DNA from: Brachyhypopomus gauderio | Taxonomy: Eukaryota; Chordata; Actinopteri; Gymnotiformes; Hypopomidae | NCBI RefSeq assembly: GCF_052324685.1 | Contig: NW_027506912.1 | Span: 417,501-481,500 of the forward strand | DNA length: 64,000 nt | Direction: 5' to 3' | Shown here: piece after piece, positions 45,231 to 59,151 of the stretch | Layout: each line of letters begins with the position of its first letter | Position numbering within the stretch: the first letter of the stretch is position 1 | Program-made: the position numbers and the translations under genes | Notes under the pieces: model-generated | Seen by the model: only the letters and a program-made list of their open reading frames with translations | The model's database searches: none | Told to the model about the DNA's origin: nothing

Positions 45231-46880
45231 TTAACAAAACAACCCCCCACTCCTTACTAAGAAACATGTGCAGTATGTTTTAGAAATAGTGACGTGTTTG
45301 GCAGGTTGCTCCAACTTCACCATATACAATTCTGATGCCCTCTGCACTATAGGAACAAATATTCCCAACTTTTCCACTGAGAAAGTAATTATAAGCATCC
45401 AAATTGCAGTAAGCTTTCACTGGCTCTCTGGTGTAAACACACTGTTTCAGCAACATAGTGATGATACACATCTGGGTTTGTCACTTCAGATAAACATTTG
45501 GAAACAGTGGGGAAAATGCCTTAAATTCTTCATGTCTGAGACTCAGTTTTGTTTTCTTTCATCTCTGTGATCTCCCATCACATTCTGTCTTCATATGGGA
45601 CACCCAGCAAGACCCTGGAAGAGAGTGGACGTCCCTGTTCCTCTTTCCCCAACTGACTGATATTTGTGGAGGAAGTGTGAGTGTGTCAGATCTGTTTGGT
45701 TATCTCAGCATTTTTTCCATCAGGTTTGCAGCATTATTCTCACTCAGAAAAGTAATAAAGTACCTGGTCCTGGTGAGCTGATCTGTACTCATCAAACATT
45801 TGACCAGTTTCTTTAAATAGATGTAATGTAAAGTCAATGTAGGCTATTGGAGATATAGCTAGGGGAAGTATCATAATGCATTCACAATACAGTGTAATTC
45901 ATACTGTATAAATGCAAAGTGGTATTTATTTTCAGTGTATTAGTTGTTACCAAGTAATGTTTCAATTGTTATATGTTCAAGACATTCAAGCGTGATGCGA
46001 GTGTAACAAACTAAAGAAAAAACAAAACACTAAAAGGTCTGTTTGTGTAGTATTGCTTTTAATCTGTCAATAGAGCATTTACAGACTTTCAGAAGAGTCA
46101 AAAACACCACCATGGTTTCCATGGAGTCCCAGTTAAAACATGTATGCACATTTCACATCAGCTTTAGTCACATATTAAAAACTAATTAAATTATTGAAAC
46201 ACATTGAAATTTCAGGCCTAATATTTTTACAGGAATACAAAACACACAATAACTTGTATATTCACTTTGTAAGCAAGTGTAGTCCATGCTTTCTGTAGGT
46301 CACGGAATAGAGGTGATGCTGAGATTTTAAGGAGGGTGTCGTGTCTAGCCCCGCCTCCCTGTCAATCATGTAGCTACCCTCCTCGATTTGTCCCTCCCAC
46401 GAGTTCAATGAGGAGGATAATCTGGAGGGATTCATTCTCCACAGCAGACAATATTTTTTAATTTGGCTTTGTCTCAGACGAGAGAGGAAATGAACACCCT
46501 CGGTGGGTTTTTTTTACTTCTTAGAGCATGTTTTTCTAACGTTTCTCATGTTCAATTACCAACTACTATCTCTTATGTGTCGATCCACATTTACACTAAC
46601 AAACTCATCACATTCATAACCAAGCAGGGACACTGATACCAGTTAGCCTCCTAGCCATGGAGAGTGAAAACATAAGGAAACTTAAAATCATTCATGACTG
46701 ATGAGGAAACGTTCAAACATCTGTGCTCAGTCTCTCACTACTGTTTACTGCAGATCACATGTAGTCTGTCCAACATGCTTCATTCTGTACTAATACAGTG
46801 CAGTATTAGTGCAATACAGAAAATGTACAGTTAGCTAGAACTGGAGCTAGAAGCATCGGACTTCCCCACACTGAGCAGTG
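45231..46880. other. Spacer downstream of the zinc-finger gene
   Basis: No gene is recognised. The 100-codon frame at 45,268-45,570 shows no family. The left part may belong to the decayed Harbinger element. The right part, up to 46,880, would include the 3' UTR of the minus-strand zinc-finger gene. Confidence 0.4.
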
Positions 46881-49553
<2,673 letters not shown>

Positions 49554-50913
49554 CTTAGGAAAAGTAAGCCTACATACTGTACATTAAAAGGGGTTGATAA
49601 CATGTTTATTTAGCTAAACATGATATTTGAAATGTAAGCCAACATCTAGTACACTTAACTTCACTGACGTAATTTGGGGGCGGGGGGGGGGGGGCGGTGT
49701 TCTGTCGATTTTTCCTACCCATCGAAAATTCATACCAAGGCTTACTGCGCATGCGCAAGTCGCTTTTACGTCACTATTTTGGTGGCCGCCTACTACACCC
49801 ATCGATTTTTCCTGCCTGCTAGCGAATTTCAACAATGCAGTACTATTTAGTCCTTTCAATAGTGCAGTAAGTCAATTTCTTGTTTATAATTTCTTCTTTG
49901 TTTGCAATTGCAATGTTTTCAACTGTGCATTAAGTTAACTAGTTGATTAAAATGTTTTAAACAGCGCCATTTTACTACCTGTTATTACCTATTTATAGGG
50001 ACTTGTATTTCCGCATGATAATGATTGAGCCGTGTATACACTAATACGCAAAATAAAACTTTTATTTTAAAGCTCATCCTACTTTTTAAACGCTGATTTG
50101 CGCTACATTACAACGTTTCCATAAGGTAAACAAACTAAGAGATATGTCTACAATACTACTTTTTAAACGCTGATTTGTGCTACATTACAACGTTTCCATA
50201 AGGTAAACAAACTAAGAGATATGTCTACAATACTACTTTTTAAACGCTGATTTGTGCTACATTACAACGTTTCCATAAGGTAAACAAACTAAGAGATATG
50301 TCTACAATACTACTTTTTAAACGCTGATTTGCGCTACATTACAACGTTTCCATAAGGTAAACAAACTAGGAGATACGTCTACAAATACTACTTTTTAAAC
50401 GCTGATTTGCGCTACATTACAACGTTTCCATAAGGTAAACAAACTAAGAGATACGTCTACAAATACGCGATGCCAACGGACACGGTAGGAAAATCCGACA
50501 GAACACCGGTTTTGTTCCTCTGCAGTTTTAATGGTTAAAAAGAAATATTTTAATAGCGACGAATCTAGCGCTAGGACCATGCAGAAAACGACCGCTCCGA
50601 GCTCCGCTCCGGTAACACTTTACGTTCCTAAAAATGAATTTTCCATGAAGCAAACCTGGCGACTTCGTGGCTGCATCCATGTAAAAACACGAACGATTTG
50701 TAATTCACAGGTTTGAAAACTCGTTCTCGCCCCTACTGTGCAATTTGGTTAAGAATACACCCGAACTATCAAGTTGAAAGTCATCATTTCATCGTTTGCT
50801 TACCCATTTTGACCCAGTTCCCAACCCAACTTTAAGAATAGATTAACGGCGATAATTTTTATATCGCCCGATAAGAGTATCAAATTAACGAACGCCGTTA
50901 ACGGCCCACCACT
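49554..50913. mobile_element. Interspersed DNA element, long copy (family of 60,184)
   Basis: The right end (GGCGATAATTTTTATATCGC ... GGCCCACCACT at 50,903-50,913) and the left part (TGTACATTAAAAGGGGTTGA at about 49,579-49,598) match, in reverse, the element at 60,184-61,013. This copy also contains a 77 bp tandem array and a G-run (49,678-49,694) that the other lacks. No transposase is seen. The terminus AGTGGTGGGC is shared. Confidence 0.6.
50079..50463 (+). repeat. 77 bp tandem array, five copies
   Basis: Five copies of a 77-78 bp unit (CTACTTTTTAAACGCTGATT ... GAGATATGTCTACAATA) with few differences, inside the DNA element. Confidence 0.96.
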
Positions 50914-52724
50914 AATAATTATATTCGTATAGTATCAAATAAGTAGCTACGTTATCTGGCTGGGTTAGTTAGCGCTACAACATCCATTATAAAAACACTT
51001 TAACACATTGAATTTTCCACCAACTTAGTCAAGACACGAGATTCAACCGTGAGGTAACGGAACGAACAAACTAGTGTGGTTAAGATGTGGTTAAAAGGTG
51101 TTAGTGGTACGTATTACTAAGTTAAGTACTTACAGGTCAACCAGTAGTCCAACACTTCCAAACACCAACACGACAATAGGCGCAACTCCACTAAACGCCC
51201 GATGCTGATATTGAGAATAAGGAAACCTGTGGTCTGTAATGTCCGATGGTGATGGTAGGTAGAGGTGGGCGGATCGATCCAAATATCGATACCAACGCTG
51301 CTATTGATTTGGAGCAATGCTCGTGTAAAAAGATTAATACTCAATCTTTTTAACTCTCCCGCACACACCGACTGCTGCTGCGTACGTGGATTCATCAAAG
51401 TCTCTTCTCTGTCTGTAAGAGCAGCGTTGCCAACAAGTATCCGTATCTGCAGAAGCAAAAGTCCAGGGGGTGGAGCTAGATCTAGATCCAACTCCTCCCA
51501 CCGTCCATAGTTTCTTTTGGTCGGTCCAGGGGGCGGAGCTGCATGTAATCCAACTCCTCCTACGTGTCGCTTACGTTTTCCGACCAGGAAATATAAATCC
51601 AATAAATTCACCCTTAAGACTGCTACCGTTTAGAGATCAAAATGTTCTTTAAGAGCTCTAATGTTCTGTAAGAGTAGCGTTGCCAACTCCTCAGTAAGGA
51701 AAGTCGCTATTTGCTGTTCTAAAAGTCACAAAATGGCGTCATCGCCTAATTTGCATAAAACCTGTTTTTGAAGCTGTAAAATAATAACGTTGTGGGAAAG
51801 AAAAAAACGATTAAAATACCCTAAATATGTTAGAGTGACTGACGGAGACTGTGTGAGTTAAATTCAGTGATTTATTTTGTATTACACTGAAGACGCATTT
51901 ATATTTACATCCGGCTCTGTAAATACGGGGCGGGGTCAATCAGCGGCGGCTTTGGGCATGCGCAGTTCATTTGCAGCGTGGACGTGGAGCGGTGCGGGTC
52001 TGCTCTGACTGCATTGTGAGTGTTGTGGGCGGGGCTCACGGCAGCACCCGCTGCTCGCTGAGGACAGTAACTGAAGACCATGTGTGTTCATCTCCGATTC
52101 TACAAAAGTCTCCAGTAACACCACAAAAAGTCGCTAGATTTGTCGCTACTCTTAAAATAGTCACACAGCACGGAGCAGCGCACCCGCCCCCTCTCGTCTT
52201 TAGTTTACACCGTCACGTTGCTCAGCAACCATGCAGGTAGGCTCCGCCTGGCCCCGCCCACTCAGCGCTCTCCTCGAGTCGACACCTTACAGTACGGAGA
52301 GAGAGAGACACCACCGGAGTATTGAAATGTCTGAGAGGAAGACATGCGCCGTTTGGCTTTATTTTATTGCAGAAAATAAAACTACAGCAAGCTGTATAGT
52401 TTACAACAGGGCTGTTAAATACAGTGGAAACACAACAACTGTGTTAGTTGTAATTAATAGGGAGAGTTATGGAGTTAACATGGAGATAAATACATCCAGA
52501 TCTCTTGATGTCGAAATATGCCTGCTTATAGTTTGAATTTAATGTGATAATGGTGAGGTGAAGTAAACTCTAGCTTTCTTATTCACAGCTTCAGGAATAT
52601 GGTGGGATCATTTAAGGTGGAATTTTAGACAATAAATTGGTGATTTTAGTCCAAATGTGCTGTGAATTACTGTCTAGCGTCCTTTCCATTACACATTTGC
52701 AAGAATAACATGAGAGGTGGTAAA
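50914..52724. repeat. Spacer with short interspersed repeats
   Basis: Two blocks share the AAGAG(T/C)AGCGTTGCCAAC start (about 51,418 and 51,670). The second is closed near 52,130-52,155 by an inverted TTTGTCGCTACTCTT, suggesting a non-autonomous element of about 480 bp at 51,670-52,155. At 51,455-51,560 a CTCC-rich segment with the GTCCAGGGGG.GGAGCT motif occurs twice. No gene is supported. The frame at 52,231-52,536 has no family. Confidence 0.4.
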
Positions 52725-52975
52725 TATATCAAATCAAATTTATTTGTATAGCGCTTTTCACAACACATGTTGTCACAAAGCAGCTTTACAATCTTTACAA
52801 GATTTACAAGGTTAACAATCGTATGGGTCCAAATCCCTAATGAGCAAGCCAAAGGCGACAGTGGCAAGGAAAAACTCCCTAGATGGTGGGGAATAGGAAG
52901 AAACCTCGGGAGGACCAAGACTCAAAAGGGAACTCATCCTCCATTGGGCGGCCCGTTAGCACAGTCCGTGGTGCG
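52725..52975 (-). repeat. Dispersed repeat tail, minus orientation
   Basis: A truncated copy of the family at 23,750 and 36,385: CAAATTTATTTGTATAGCGC, CACAAAGCAGCTTTACAATC, CTAATGAGCAAGCC and GGGAACTCATCCTCC. Only about 250 bp at the common end is kept, which supports a retrotransposon with 5' truncation. Confidence 0.7.
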
Positions 52976-52999
52976 CTGGGTGTACATGTATGTGTCTTC

Positions 53000-53272
53000 A
53001 GTGTAATATACATGTAGGTGTCTTCAATGTAATGCTTTATGAAACATCTTTCTGCTAAGACACATGAGAGGTGTTAAATGTACATGTACGTGTCTTCAAT
53101 GATGCTTTATGAAACATCTTTCTGCTAAGATACATGAGAGGTGTTAAATGTACATGTACGTGTCTTCAGTGTAATGCTTTATGAAACATCTTTCTGCTAA
53201 GATACATGAGAGGTGTTAAATGTACATGTACGTGTCTTCAATGATGCTTTATGAAACATCTTTCTGCTAAGA
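53000..53272 (+). repeat. 70-73 bp tandem array, about four copies
   Basis: Units contain TACATGTACGTGTCTTCAAT and GAAACATCTTTCTGCTAAGA, with a 3 bp length difference between copies. Confidence 0.92.
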
Positions 53273-53789
53273 TGTGTTTGTAAAACAGCCCTTGTTATTG
53301 TGCCGGTCATCAGGTGCAGAATTTAGGCACATATTCAAGTTCTAATGCTGTTTTAAGCAGCAGAAACAACATGGTTGACCGACAAGAGTTGACCAAAAAG
53401 CTGTTTTAAGTTTAACTGGTAGGTAAAAGTGTGTCTGTGTGTGTGTGATTAAAAATGGCCAACATTGATGTTCATCTGTGTGATGAACTCCCTCTTTCAC
53501 TGAAGTGAATATCTTAACACTGAGGTATGTAAAAAAAATTTTTTAGCAATTGTTAGAATGACTAGAACATGTAATTACAAAATTATTGTTGAATGCACCA
53601 ACTTATATTTTCAACTTGTTATGTCTTTGTTGTAGTTTTACAACGTTGGATAATGATGGTAGTCAAAATGGCTTATACACCGTGCACAGTACACGGGACA
53701 CAGCATTCCTGAAATGTTCACATATTGTGGAATAGTTACTTGTATGTATTTGATTCATTGCAATTTCTAAATGTTTTTTTAATCTGTTG
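53273..53789. other. Spacer, nothing recognised
   Basis: AT-rich sequence with no gene. It leads into the poly-T (minus-strand poly-A) side of the LINE remnant. Confidence 0.4.
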
Positions 53790-54767
53790 TTTTTTTTAAT
53801 AATTTATTTATTTATTTATTTTTTTATTGGAAATTTGGATACATACAAAGTACAGTACGTTCATTAATCAGTTTCCATTTTCACTCTTTTTCAACCCCCC
53901 CTTCCCCACCGCATAACATATGCGTATCCACCCCCTGAAGGAAAAAAAAAATATTTTTATTATATTAATATTATTTATTATATTATTTTTATTATATTAA
54001 TATATATTGTACATTTGCCCGTCCATCCCCTATACACAAACCACTGTTGTTACAACAAGAGGTAACCAATATCTGAGTCCAGTACAATTACACATGTGCA
54101 CACGCACATAATATACAAACACATTCATAAAGCAATACAAAATATCACTGTAAAGGGCAGTACATTTCAGATTAGGTCTTATACCAGTATTTTCATTGTT
54201 GCAGATGAATATATGATCTACGAGAGATAAGAGGCTCAGTGACAGAGCTCTTCTAAGTGCTATCAGGCATAGATTTAAGTTTACCTAAATACGTCAGAAG
54301 AGGCTCCCAACTAGAAGTGAATTTGTTCTTAGAGCCTATAAGTGAATATTTTATCTTCTCCAAGTGTATGAATTGCATCAAGTCACTCAGCCATATAGAT
54401 GTTTTGGAAGGACTTTTTGACTTCCAATGCAATAATATTCTTCTTCGAGCGAGTAGTGTTGTAAAAGCAATAATGGTTTTGTGTCTGTTTATCCTATTAC
54501 AGTCGGAGACACCAAAAATGGCTGCTATTGGGTTGATATGGAGATTAATTTTGAGAGCTTCTGACAGAATTTTAAAAATCATAGACCAATAAGTTGCCAA
54601 AGCCGGACATGACCAAAACATATGAGTCAGGTTGGCTGGTACATTGTGACATCTGTCACAGCGTGCATCTCAGTTAGGATATATTTTGGCTAGTCTTTCC
54701 TTAGATAAATGAGTTTTAATCTGTTTTGATCAGGTTTTTATACACAATACACGGGACTGGTGCTCAG
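53790..54767 (-). pseudogene. L1-like LINE, ORF2 C-terminal remnant
   Basis: Minus-strand translation of about 54,253-54,730 gives the end of an L1-type ORF2: a Cys/His patch CDRCHNVPANLTHMFWSCPAL, then ATYWSMIFKIL, PIAAIFG and ARRRILLHWKS. A stop lies just upstream of CDRC, so it is dead. A 3' UTR with A-rich tail follows at 53,790-54,250 (T-rich on the plus strand). Its upstream side is cut by the gypsy LTR. No clear continuation is seen right of 59,562, so the LINE was probably already 5'-truncated. Confidence 0.75.
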
Positions 54768-55211
54768 TGTAACGGTGGCGTACCCGAAGGTAGTGAGGGA
54801 TCCATACGCAGGTGGAATAACAGGAGTTTTAATCAAACACAAGGACTGAGCAGACCCCGTAGGGAAGGCAGGCAACAGTACAAAAAGGGCAAGGCAAAAA
54901 GGAGAGTCAAAAAACCAGGCAGAGAGTCAAAAAACCAGGACAGTCCAATCGCAGCAGGCAGAGGTACAGAAGGGCTAGGCAAACAGGCGTAAGACAAGAG
55001 GGCAGAGCTAGGATCGGTAACCAGGAATGCAGACAGGATAGTAAATACGGCTTGGTAATGCTACACGGGGAGGCAATACTTCGCACTGGTCTGTGTGAGC
55101 AGAGTCCTTAAGTAGGGCGTGTATGAGTAGCCGATCAGGTTCAGGTGTGCAGATCAATATTCGGGTGATGGCGCCCTCTGGCGGTCACGGGCGTGATTGC
55201 CATTCCTGACA
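54768..55211 (-). repeat. 3' LTR of the gypsy element
   Basis: 444 bp, TG...CA ends, identical by eye to 59,114-59,557. The pol stop codon lies inside it. Confidence 0.96.
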
Positions 55212-58200
55212 TCAGCCCCCCCTGAACGGGTGGCTCCAGCCACCCGAGAGACACGACGACGGGGACGGCCCCGGGGCCGCGGCGCAGGGCGATCCGGGTG
55301 GGCAGCGTGGAAGTCACGGAGTATGGAGGGATCCAGGACCTTGTGGGCGTCGACCCAGCTGCGCTCCTCAGGTCCGTACCCTTCCCAGTCCACCAAGTAC
55401 TGCAACACACGCCCCCGTCTGCGGGAGTCCAGGAGCTCGTTCACCCAGTAGGCCGGGCCACCGTCGATGTCCAGCGGAGGTGGCGGGGACGACTGCAGGT
55501 CAGGAGACAGACTGGAGGGCTGTGCAGGCTTAAGCAACGAGACATGAAAGGTGGACGAGATACGGTAAGTAGGAGGAAGTTTAAGCTTGTAGGAAACGGG
55601 GTTAACCTGAGCCAGGACCTCGAAAGGCCCCACGTAGCGGGGGTTCAACTTCCGGCATGGTGTCTTCAGACGGAGGTCCTTGGTGGAAAGCCACACCATC
55701 TGGCCAGGTGAGTACACGGGAGCCGCCCGTCTGTGGCGGTCGGCCTGGATCTTCTGGTGGCGGATAGCCATTCGGAGTCTCACATGGGCCGCCTCCCAGG
55801 TCCGTTTGCTGTGACGAAACCAGTCAGACACTGCAGGAAGATCTGAAGGTTCCCCCGACCATGGGAACATGGGAGGCTGGAAACCTAGGACACACTGGAA
55901 AGGGGTTAGACCGGTGGATGAGTGGGTGAGAGAGTTCTGGGCATACTCTGCCCAGGGCAGGAAACGACTCCACTCCCCCTGCCTGTCGCTGCAGTAGGAC
56001 CTGAGGAAGCGGCCAATCTCCTGGTTCAGACGCTCCGCCTGCCCGTTGCTCTGGGGATGATACCCCGACGTCAGGCTCACTGAGATGTTCAACAGTTTAC
56101 AGAACGCCTGCCATACCCGAGACGTGAACTGGGGTCCCCGGTCTGACACTATGTCCTCAGGAAGCCCATAAAGCCGGAATACATGGGAGAAGATAGCCTC
56201 AGCCGTCTCCATGGCAGTAGGCAGCTTAGGCAGAGCGATCAGTCGGCAACCCTTTGAAAACCGATCTATCACCACCAGGATGCAGGTGTTTCCTTGGGAC
56301 CTGGGGAGATCAGTCACAAAATCAACAGAGAGATGCGACCAGGGCCGCTGAGGGATAGGTAGAGGCACCAGTAGCCCTGCTGGCAGGCGTCGGGGGGTCT
56401 TACAACGAGCACAAATGTCGCATCGGTTTACGAAGTCCTTCACATCCTTCTGGTGCTCAGGCCACCAGTACTTTCTCTGAAGCAGCTCCACGGTCCGCAG
56501 GATACCCGGATGCCCAGAGGTCGGGGCTGTGTGTACCCACTGCATCAACTCCTGACGGTGTGTAGTAGGCACATAGGTCTTACCCCGGGGACACTCGGCA
56601 GGAGCAGGTTCGTCACGGTGAGCAGTCCGGATCTGTGTATCCAGGTCCCACTGAACGGGAGCAACCACCATGGAGGCCGGGATGATCGCCTTGGGAGGCT
56701 CCGACGTGTCGCTTCCCTCATAGAGACGGGAGAGCGCGTCTGCCTTGGTGTTCTTCGATCCTGGCCTGAAAGTGATGACATAGTTAAAGCGAGTGAAAAA
56801 GAGAGCCCACCTCGCCTGTCGCGCGTTCAGCCGCTTCGCCGCCTTGATGTACTCGAGGTTCTTGTGGTCGGTCAGGATCAAAAAAGGGTGCGACGCCCCC
56901 TCCAACCAATGTCGCCACTCCTCCAACGCAGCCTTCACCGCCAACAACTCCTTGTTGCCCACATCGTAATTCCGCTCCGCCGAAGAGAGCTTACGTGAGA
57001 AGGCACAGGGGTGGAGCTTCGGGGGCGACCCATGACGTTGCGACAGAATGGCCCCTATGCCGGTGTCCGAAGCATCCACCTCCACTACGAAAGGGAGCGC
57101 GGGGTCAGGGTGCTTCAGAATCGGAGCAGAACTGAACCTCCGCTTCAACTGCGAGAAGGCGCCCTCCGCTGCCTGAGTCCACGGCAGCTTTTTCGGAGAC
57201 CCCCTTAGCAAAGACGTGAGGGGCGCAGCAACCAGACTGTAATTGCGAATAAAACGCCTATAAAAATTGGCAAAACCCAAAAACCTCTGGAGTTCTTTAA
57301 CCGACCGGGGTCGCGGCCAATCACGCACAGCTCCCACCTTGCCGGTGTCCATAGCCACCCCCTGACGACTAATGTGATAGCCCAAAAAGTGCACACCCGT
57401 AGTATGAAAGGCACATTTCTCCAGTTTGGCGTACAAGTGATTTTCTCTAAGGAGCTGCAACGCTTCTCTGACATGCACGACGTGGGCCTCTGGGGTTTCT
57501 GAATAAATCAGGATGTCATCAATATAAACTATAACACAGCGATTAAGCAATTCTCTGAAAACGTCATTCATGAAAGCTTGGAACACTGAGGGGGCGTTGG
57601 CCAAACCGTATGGCATAACTAGGTATTCGTAGTGTCCGTTTGAAGTGATAAACGCTGTTTTCCATTCGTCTCCCTCCTTTACACGTACAAGATTGTATGC
57701 GCTGCGCAAATCGAGCTTAGTAAACACAGTGGCCCGGCGTAACTGCTCCACTGCAGCAGGCACCAAGGGGAGAGGATATGAGTTTTTTACCGTCACGGCG
57801 TTTAGACCGCGATAGTCTATACAGGGGCGTAACCCACCGTCCTTCTTCTCCACAAAAAAGAAACCAGCCGCTGCAGGTGACACAGAGGGGCGAATGTAGC
57901 CCAGTTGTAACGCCTCTTCCACGTATTCCTTCATGGCTTTTGTCTCAGGGATCGATAACGGGTACGCCCGCCCTCTGGGGGGAATCGCACCGGGCATCAA
58001 CTCAATAGCACAATCAGAGGGACGATGTGGGGGCAGAGTAGCAGCGTTAGTTTTGCTAAAGACGTCGGAGAAGTCAGCATACTCAGGAGGGAGACTAACT
58101 GTATTCTGGACGACAGGGCTTTCAATGTTAGTCGTTCTGACTGCTGTATGTAGGCAACACTCGTGACACTTTTTGCTCCATTTAACCAGTTCTCCTGACG

Positions 58201-58888
58201 ACCATGAAATGGTGGGGTTATGTTGAGCTAACCAGGGAAACCCCAACACTACGGGATGTTCTGGGGAGTGTATGACGTGAAATGACACCGTCTCAGTGTG
58301 TAACAGACCCACTCGCACGCTGACTGGAATGGTGCGTTCGGTGACTGCACCCGATCCGACAGGTTTGCCGTCGATCCCTTTGATATGGAGAGGAGTAGTA
58401 CACGGAATCAGGGGAACAGACAGATGGGTCGCGAACTGATGGTCGATAAAATTTCCCGCTGCTCCCGAATCTACCAGGGCTGCAACAACAGGCGCAGAAA
58501 CACCCCACATTACTTCTACAGGCAGAGTCATCTTACGTATGTCGTAGGGTAAGGAGATAACAGGACTCACCCTTCGAGCAGTCGCTCCGCCACTCAACGT
58601 GGGGCAGTTTGCTCTGAAATGACCTGATTCGCCACAGTATAAGCAGAGTCTGTCCTGGACGCGCCGTTGTCTTTCGGTCTGTGACAGGCGAGCGCGTCCC
58701 ACTTCCATGGGTTCAGGCTGGGTAGACGAGGGGGATACTGGGGCTGTGGTGGCTACGGCAGAACTCCTCCGTGACCGAATCAGATTATCTAGCCTGATAG
58801 ACAGGCGTATCAAATCATCTAACGACAAGTTGTCGTCCTTACATGCTAGTTCAGCTCGGAGCGTGTCAGACAAACTCTGGCGATACAC
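55154..58888 (-). CDS. Gypsy Gag C-terminus plus complete Pol with chromodomain
   Basis: An uninterrupted 1244-codon frame. Residue positions: nucleocapsid zinc knuckle [14 protein letters not shown] 82-95; aspartic protease DSG 140-142; reverse transcriptase with YIDD 455-458; RNase H acidic residues D605, E647 and D674; integrase zinc motif H786, H793, C823, C826 and DDE core D856, D916, E952 (D-35-E spacing); chromodomain about 1147-1196 ([15 protein letters not shown]). Gag and Pol share one frame here. The frame is opened by GTG, not ATG, and stays open upstream to about 58,950, so it is not an independent start but the distal part of Gag-Pol, reached only across a frame change. The last 19 or so codons run into the 3' LTR. 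All catalytic residues are present. Confidence 0.95.
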   Translation of the reverse strand: MYRQSLSDTLRAELACKDDNLSLDDLIRLSIRLDNLIRSRRSSAVATTAPVSPSSTQPEPMEVGRARLSQTERQRRVQDRLCLYCGESGHFRANCPTLSGGATARRVSPVISLPYDIRKMTLPVEVMWGVSAPVVAALVDSGAAGNFIDHQFATHLSVPLIPCTTPLHIKGIDGKPVGSGAVTERTIPVSVRVGLLHTETVSFHVIHSPEHPVVLGFPWLAQHNPTISWSSGELVKWSKKCHECCLHTAVRTTNIESPVVQNTVSLPPEYADFSDVFSKTNAATLPPHRPSDCAIELMPGAIPPRGRAYPLSIPETKAMKEYVEEALQLGYIRPSVSPAAAGFFFVEKKDGGLRPCIDYRGLNAVTVKNSYPLPLVPAAVEQLRRATVFTKLDLRSAYNLVRVKEGDEWKTAFITSNGHYEYLVMPYGLANAPSVFQAFMNDVFRELLNRCVIVYIDDILIYSETPEAHVVHVREALQLLRENHLYAKLEKCAFHTTGVHFLGYHISRQGVAMDTGKVGAVRDWPRPRSVKELQRFLGFANFYRRFIRNYSLVAAPLTSLLRGSPKKLPWTQAAEGAFSQLKRRFSSAPILKHPDPALPFVVEVDASDTGIGAILSQRHGSPPKLHPCAFSRKLSSAERNYDVGNKELLAVKAALEEWRHWLEGASHPFLILTDHKNLEYIKAAKRLNARQARWALFFTRFNYVITFRPGSKNTKADALSRLYEGSDTSEPPKAIIPASMVVAPVQWDLDTQIRTAHRDEPAPAECPRGKTYVPTTHRQELMQWVHTAPTSGHPGILRTVELLQRKYWWPEHQKDVKDFVNRCDICARCKTPRRLPAGLLVPLPIPQRPWSHLSVDFVTDLPRSQGNTCILVVIDRFSKGCRLIALPKLPTAMETAEAIFSHVFRLYGLPEDIVSDRGPQFTSRVWQAFCKLLNISVSLTSGYHPQSNGQAERLNQEIGRFLRSYCSDRQGEWSRFLPWAEYAQNSLTHSSTGLTPFQCVLGFQPPMFPWSGEPSDLPAVSDWFRHSKRTWEAAHVRLRMAIRHQKIQADRHRRAAPVYSPGQMVWLSTKDLRLKTPCRKLNPRYVGPFEVLAQVNPVSYKLKLPPTYRISSTFHVSLLKPAQPSSLSPDLQSSPPPPLDIDGGPAYWVNELLDSRRRGRVLQYLVDWEGYGPEERSWVDAHKVLDPSILRDFHAAHPDRPAPRPRGRPRRRVSRVAGATRSGGADVRNGNHARDRQRAPSPEY
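55212..55225 (-). promoter_or_regulatory. Polypurine tract
   Basis: In element sense AGGGGGGGCTGAT stands directly before the 3' LTR start TGTCAGG. It is the expected primer for plus-strand DNA synthesis. Confidence 0.8.
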
Positions 58889-59151
58889 GGTAAGTAGGGC
58901 TTTCTCGTCCCAGCCGCTGGCTGCGGCGAGGGTTGAGGCGCAGCTGACTGGGCAGTAGTAAGGGAGAGACCTTGTAGCGTGCGAGACAAGCCATCAACTG
59001 CGGATACCAGTTGGTTGAGTAGCTGTTCGTGGCTTCCCAGCATGCGTCCCTGGTTCATCACCGCGGCTTGGAGCGCTGGCAGTCCTGCTGGATCCGGTGG
59101 CGGCGAAGTATTCTGTAACGGTGGCGTACCCGAAGGTAGTGAGGGATCCAT
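58846..59151 (-). pseudogene. Gag N-terminal remnant
   Basis: The ATG at 59,149-59,151 lies inside the 5' LTR. The frame reads the typical N-terminus of fish gypsy Gag (PALQAAVMNQGRMLGSHEQL) and passes into a Pro/Ala-rich stretch. Near 58,935-58,960 the sequence changes to the distal capsid region (TLAAASGW motif) in another frame. In related elements I expect about 150-220 residues between these parts. They are absent, so this is an internal deletion that also breaks the frame. Confidence 0.82.
59103..59112 (-). promoter_or_regulatory. Self-priming primer binding site
   Basis: The ten bases next to the 5' LTR (element sense AATACTTCGC) are not tRNA-like, since no TGG follows the LTR. They are the exact reverse complement of GCGAAGTATT in the LTR (plus-strand 59,421-59,430), just downstream of a TATA-like TACTTAAG. 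This matches the Tf1/sushi mechanism in which the 5' end of the RNA folds back as primer. Confidence 0.75.

Noticed and set aside
45268..45570. 100-codon plus-strand frame
   Set aside because: No family recognised and no splice-site support. It lies next to Harbinger debris.
54726..54992. Identical 88-119 codon plus-strand frames in both LTRs
   Set aside because: They are antisense to the LTRs and duplicated only because the LTRs are identical. There is no family similarity.
55197..57208. Plus-strand frames of 65-181 codons across the gypsy element
   Set aside because: They are antisense shadows of the intact pol frame.
59095..59113. tRNA primer binding site next to the 5' LTR
   Set aside because: The sequence after the LTR does not begin with the TGG expected for a tRNA 3' end. 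Pairing with the LTR itself is exact over ten bases, so self-priming is preferred.
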